A stretch of DNA of 13,078 bases, from NCBI GenBank assembly GCA_964648335.1, contig CAZYLZ010000026.1, positions 1 to 13,078 on the forward strand, in the 5' to 3' direction. The notes under the pieces were generated by a model. It saw nothing but the letters and a program-made list of their open reading frames with translations, had not been told where the DNA came from and did not search any database. A program made the translations under genes and the position numbers. Numbering within the stretch: the first letter of the stretch is position 1; each line of letters opens with the position of its first letter. The DNA is from CAZYLZ01 sp964648335. Lineage in GTDB: Bacteria > Patescibacteriota > Minisyncoccia > Phycocordibacterales > UBA2100. Positions 11,586-13,078 of the stretch are shown here, one piece after another.

Positions 11586-11601
11586 CAACTACATGGTTGA
11601 A
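11584..11601 (+). promoter_or_regulatory. Operator: perfect inverted repeat for the second ArsR
   Basis: TTCAAC, 6-nt spacer, GTTGAA (11584-11589 and 11596-11601). The repeat overlaps the end of the -10 box and contains the ATG start codon, a position that would block both initiation steps. Confidence 0.6.
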
Positions 11602-11910
11602 CATACAGAACTCGACGCCGTGTTCCGTTCGCTTGCCGACACGACGAGGCGCGACATCCTGCGGCGCCTGCGCTCGCAAGAGCGTACCGTCGGCGAGCTC
11701 GCGGTGCACTACGACCTCACATTTGCCGCGGTCTCGAAGCACCTGCAGGTCTTGGAACGCGCGCACCTGGTAAAGAAGCGTAGGCACGGACGACAGCAGA
11801 AGGTCGAACTGGTCGTGCGTGGACTGCATGCTGCCGACAAGTATCTCGATCTGTATCGACAAACCTGCGAGTCGAAGCTGGATCGGTTGGAGGCGTTTTT
11901 AAAAAAATAG
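11593..11910 (+). CDS. ArsR-family regulator paired with AHSA1 protein
   Basis: 105 residues from ATG 11593; an in-frame TTG at 11557 lies inside the -35 box and is rejected. Winged-helix ArsR fold: MVEHTELDAVFRSLADTTRRDILRRL (helices 1-2), HTH TVGELAVHYDLTFAAVSKHLQVLERAHLV (32-60), wing KKRRHGRQQKVELV (61-74), then a C-terminal helix LHAADKYLDLYRQTCESKLDRLEAFL. Only one Cys (92), so it belongs to the metal-independent subgroup whose genes sit before SRPBCC/AHSA1 genes. Downstream gene starts 10 nt after the stop. Its own promoter carries a perfect inverted repeat, so autoregulation is likely. The inducer is unknown, possibly a ligand of the SRPBCC partner. Confidence 0.9.
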   Translation: MVEHTELDAVFRSLADTTRRDILRRLRSQERTVGELAVHYDLTFAAVSKHLQVLERAHLVKKRRHGRQQKVELVVRGLHAADKYLDLYRQTCESKLDRLEAFLKK

Positions 11911-11920
11911 CGAATAGTGC

Positions 11921-12385
11921 ATGAACAAGAAAGAGATAACGATAGTACGAACCATGAGCGCTCCGCGGCAGTGCGTGTGGCAGGCATGGACCGATCCTAA
12001 ACAGCTCGCGCTGTGGTGGGGCCCCAACGGCGTCACCATACCCGAAGCCGCGATAGACCTGACGGTAGGCGGTGAACTTTCGATAATCATGCTCGCTGGC
12101 AAAGCACTGGGACCAATGGAAGGACAGCGCTGGCCTATGACCGGCGTCTTTACCGAGATAGTCGATGCCGAGAAGCTGGTATTTTCGAACAACGCGCTCG
12201 ACCAGGCAGGAAACGTGGTGTTGCGCGGAGAGACGACCGTTGTATTTGAGGACGAGGGCGAGAACACGAAGCTTACCGTGGTGACGCGCGCCGAAGGGGA
12301 CGCGCCCGGGACCGAGTTTATGCTCGCAGGCATGGAGCCAGGATGGAATCAGCAGCTCGATAAACTCGTACAACACCTGGGTTAA
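11921..12385 (+). CDS. AHSA1-type SRPBCC domain protein
   Basis: 154 residues, the usual length of a single START/SRPBCC (activator-of-Hsp90-ATPase-like) domain. Landmarks: VRTMSAPRQCVWQAWTDPKQLALWWGP (9-35), VGGELSIIM (49-57), TGVFTEIVDAEKLVFSN (74-90), VVFEDEGENTKLTVV (107-121) and the final helix MEPGWNQQLDKLVQHL (138-153), which closes the hydrophobic ligand pocket. Such proteins bind hydrophobic ligands; a role with Hsp90 is not implied in bacteria. Second gene of an ArsR-AHSA1 operon, a widely found pair. No SD is visible in the 10-nt gap, so re-initiation after the ArsR stop is likely. No clear hairpin terminator follows. Confidence 0.92.
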   Translation: MNKKEITIVRTMSAPRQCVWQAWTDPKQLALWWGPNGVTIPEAAIDLTVGGELSIIMLAGKALGPMEGQRWPMTGVFTEIVDAEKLVFSNNALDQAGNVVLRGETTVVFEDEGENTKLTVVTRAEGDAPGTEFMLAGMEPGWNQQLDKLVQHLG

Positions 12386-12429
12386 AAAAGCATTTGATGG
12401 CTTAAATACAAGGCATTTTGCTCACGACT

Positions 12430-12447
12430 GGTGCTGGTGCTGGTGCC
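12430..12447 (+). repeat. Short tandem repeat (GGTGCT x 3)
   Basis: GGTGCT, GGTGCT, GGTGCC in a row. It lies 15 nt upstream of the -35 box of the last gene, so slippage could alter its upstream region. Confidence 0.5.
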
Positions 12448-12462
12448 TCAGCATTGGTATTA

Positions 12463-12490
12463 TTGACACAGGCAACTAAAATGCTATAAT
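12463..12490 (+). promoter_or_regulatory. Consensus promoter of the 12527 gene
   Basis: TTGACA (12463-12468), 16-bp spacer, TATAAT (12485-12490): both hexamers perfect. It is the strongest promoter in the window, with a leader of about 30 nt. Confidence 0.88.
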
Positions 12491-12526
12491 GCACTCAGAC
12501 TACTAAACCTCTACAGGAGATACGGG

Positions 12527-13078
12527 ATGGCCAAGCACCTCAAGGATTCGTTCGTCCCCAAGGCACGCTACGCTACCGACGAAGAGAAAGTGACCGCGTA
12601 CAACGTCTGGATCCGTCTTAACCCCGAGTATGCGGCAGACAATGAGTTGTGCGATGCCGAGATCGCCGATCTCGACGCTGAGCTCGAGAGTTTGTGGGAG
12701 TCGTATCAAAGCAACGCACTCTCGCACGGCTTCAACGGGCATGATCCGCTTCTCGAAACCGAGGAGACGATGAACATCTTCCCGATGTCGTTCATCGACA
12801 TGGGGTACAACTCGTTCGACTACGACGACTATTACGACGATCAGTATGACGACGACTTCGATCCGCTGCCGTCGTACTCGCGTTGTCGATACGACGATGA
12901 TTGGCCCGAAGAAGCAGATCTGATGCTCTACTCGCTTCGGCAGTTCAAGGCAGAGCGAGAGCTCGAGGAGCGCATTCGCGAAGAAGAAGAGTGCGATCTC
13001 GACGCACGTGAGCGTGAATACTCGCACCTGCCGCATCTGCAATCGATGCGGATGGGCGTGCGCGAACGCGTGAACGGC
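12527..13078 (+). CDS. Acidic hypothetical protein, N-terminal 184 residues (3' end outside window)
   Basis: The frame is open from ATG 12527 to the last base (184 codons, no stop), so the gene runs out of the window. AGGAG (12515-12519) 7 nt upstream and a perfect consensus promoter support the start and predict high expression. No family recognised. After a basic start (MAKHLKDSFVPKARY), the protein is strongly acidic: helix about 38-60 (NELCDAEIADLDAELESLWESY), a Tyr/Asp-rich low-complexity tract at about 97-125 (repeated YDD, DDD), then a charged helix FKAERELEERIREEEECDLDARERE (140-164), possibly coiled coil. A long minus-strand frame over this region is judged a shadow. The Asp/Tyr tract could bind cations or a basic partner such as a nucleic-acid-binding protein, but this is speculation. 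Confidence 0.75.
   Translation, partial: MAKHLKDSFVPKARYATDEEKVTAYNVWIRLNPEYAADNELCDAEIADLDAELESLWESYQSNALSHGFNGHDPLLETEETMNIFPMSFIDMGYNSFDYDDYYDDQYDDDFDPLPSYSRCRYDDDWPEEADLMLYSLRQFKAERELEERIREEEECDLDAREREYSHLPHLQSMRMGVRERVNG

Noticed and set aside
12386..12425. Possible terminator after the AHSA1 gene (AAGC / GCTT and A-run)
   Set aside because: The stem is only 4 bp and the T tract would be on the minus strand, where no gene ends.
12413..12484. GCATTTT / AAAATGC inverted repeat around the last promoter
   Set aside because: Arms are 7 bp of low complexity and about 58 nt apart, easily expected by chance.
12503..13042. 179-codon minus-strand frame at the right end
   Set aside because: It would read against a gene with a consensus promoter and SD; its Val/Ile-rich runs are the antisense of GAC/GAT codons.
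1..13078. tRNA or rRNA genes, CRISPR array, replication origin, intact insertion sequence
   Set aside because: No cloverleaf or GGTTCGA-type arms in the gaps, no regularly spaced repeats, no transposase or integrase gene, and no iteron-like clusters were seen by eye.

Overview
The window looks like chromosomal DNA of a bacterium using the standard code (TAA, TAG and TGA all end recognisable genes). It carries 23 coding genes, all short (79-332 residues) apart from the 56-residue gene, and no RNA gene or CRISPR array that I can see. The organism cannot be named from sequence alone. Very compact genes, many small orphan proteins, and promoters whose -10 box lies 6-7 nt before the ATG (leaderless mRNAs) would fit a Patescibacteria/CPR-type genome. 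That is an inference. Several genes belong to small families that travel widely between phyla (DUF1194, DUF1801, DUF2200, SOUL, DoxX-like, ArsR plus AHSA1).

Region 1 (1-1754) is visibly AT-richer than the rest. It is a tight three-gene operon: the C-terminus of a DUF4145 protein, a protein with a homing-endonuclease-associated-type repeat plus a nuclease-like C-terminal half, and a protein with a possible Mrr-like D...QxK signature. It reads as a horizontally acquired, possibly defence-related cluster. The composition changes at about 1755-1860, where a GGTGTCAGGTACC motif sits; a related motif lies at 2533-2545.

Region 2 (1859-6978) holds mostly independent units: an orphan gene with its own terminator (1859-2470), a NUDIX hydrolase translationally coupled to a small orphan protein, a secreted VWA-like DUF1194 protein, a two-helix membrane protein, a minus-strand orphan, an endonuclease/exonuclease/phosphatase-family enzyme, and a membrane-anchored protein with an Asp-rich DxDxDxxxD loop.

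Region 3 (7012-8550, minus strand) is the most coherent system: ArsR repressor, then glutaredoxin, then a membrane-anchored rhodanese fused to a DUF2202 ferritin-like domain. Its promoter carries a perfect inverted repeat over the -10 box. I propose a thiol- or persulfide-responsive sulfur/redox operon.

Region 4 (8696-13078) carries DUF1801, a P-loop kinase, DUF2200, a SOUL heme-binding-type protein, a DoxX-like membrane protein, an unlisted 56-residue minus-strand membrane protein with its own ribosome binding site and terminator, a second ArsR gene coupled to an AHSA1/SRPBCC protein (again with a perfect inverted repeat over the -10 box), and the start of a very acidic orphan protein behind a consensus promoter.

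Two styles of gene start coexist. Leaderless genes have the -10 box 6 or 7 nt before ATG (2578, 6400, 8515 minus, 10237, 11593). Leadered genes have a Shine-Dalgarno sequence, a promoter about 20-30 nt upstream of it and often a hairpin terminator (1859, 3510, 5284 minus, 5441, 9207, 11487 minus, 12527). No gene-free stretch exceeds 300 bases.
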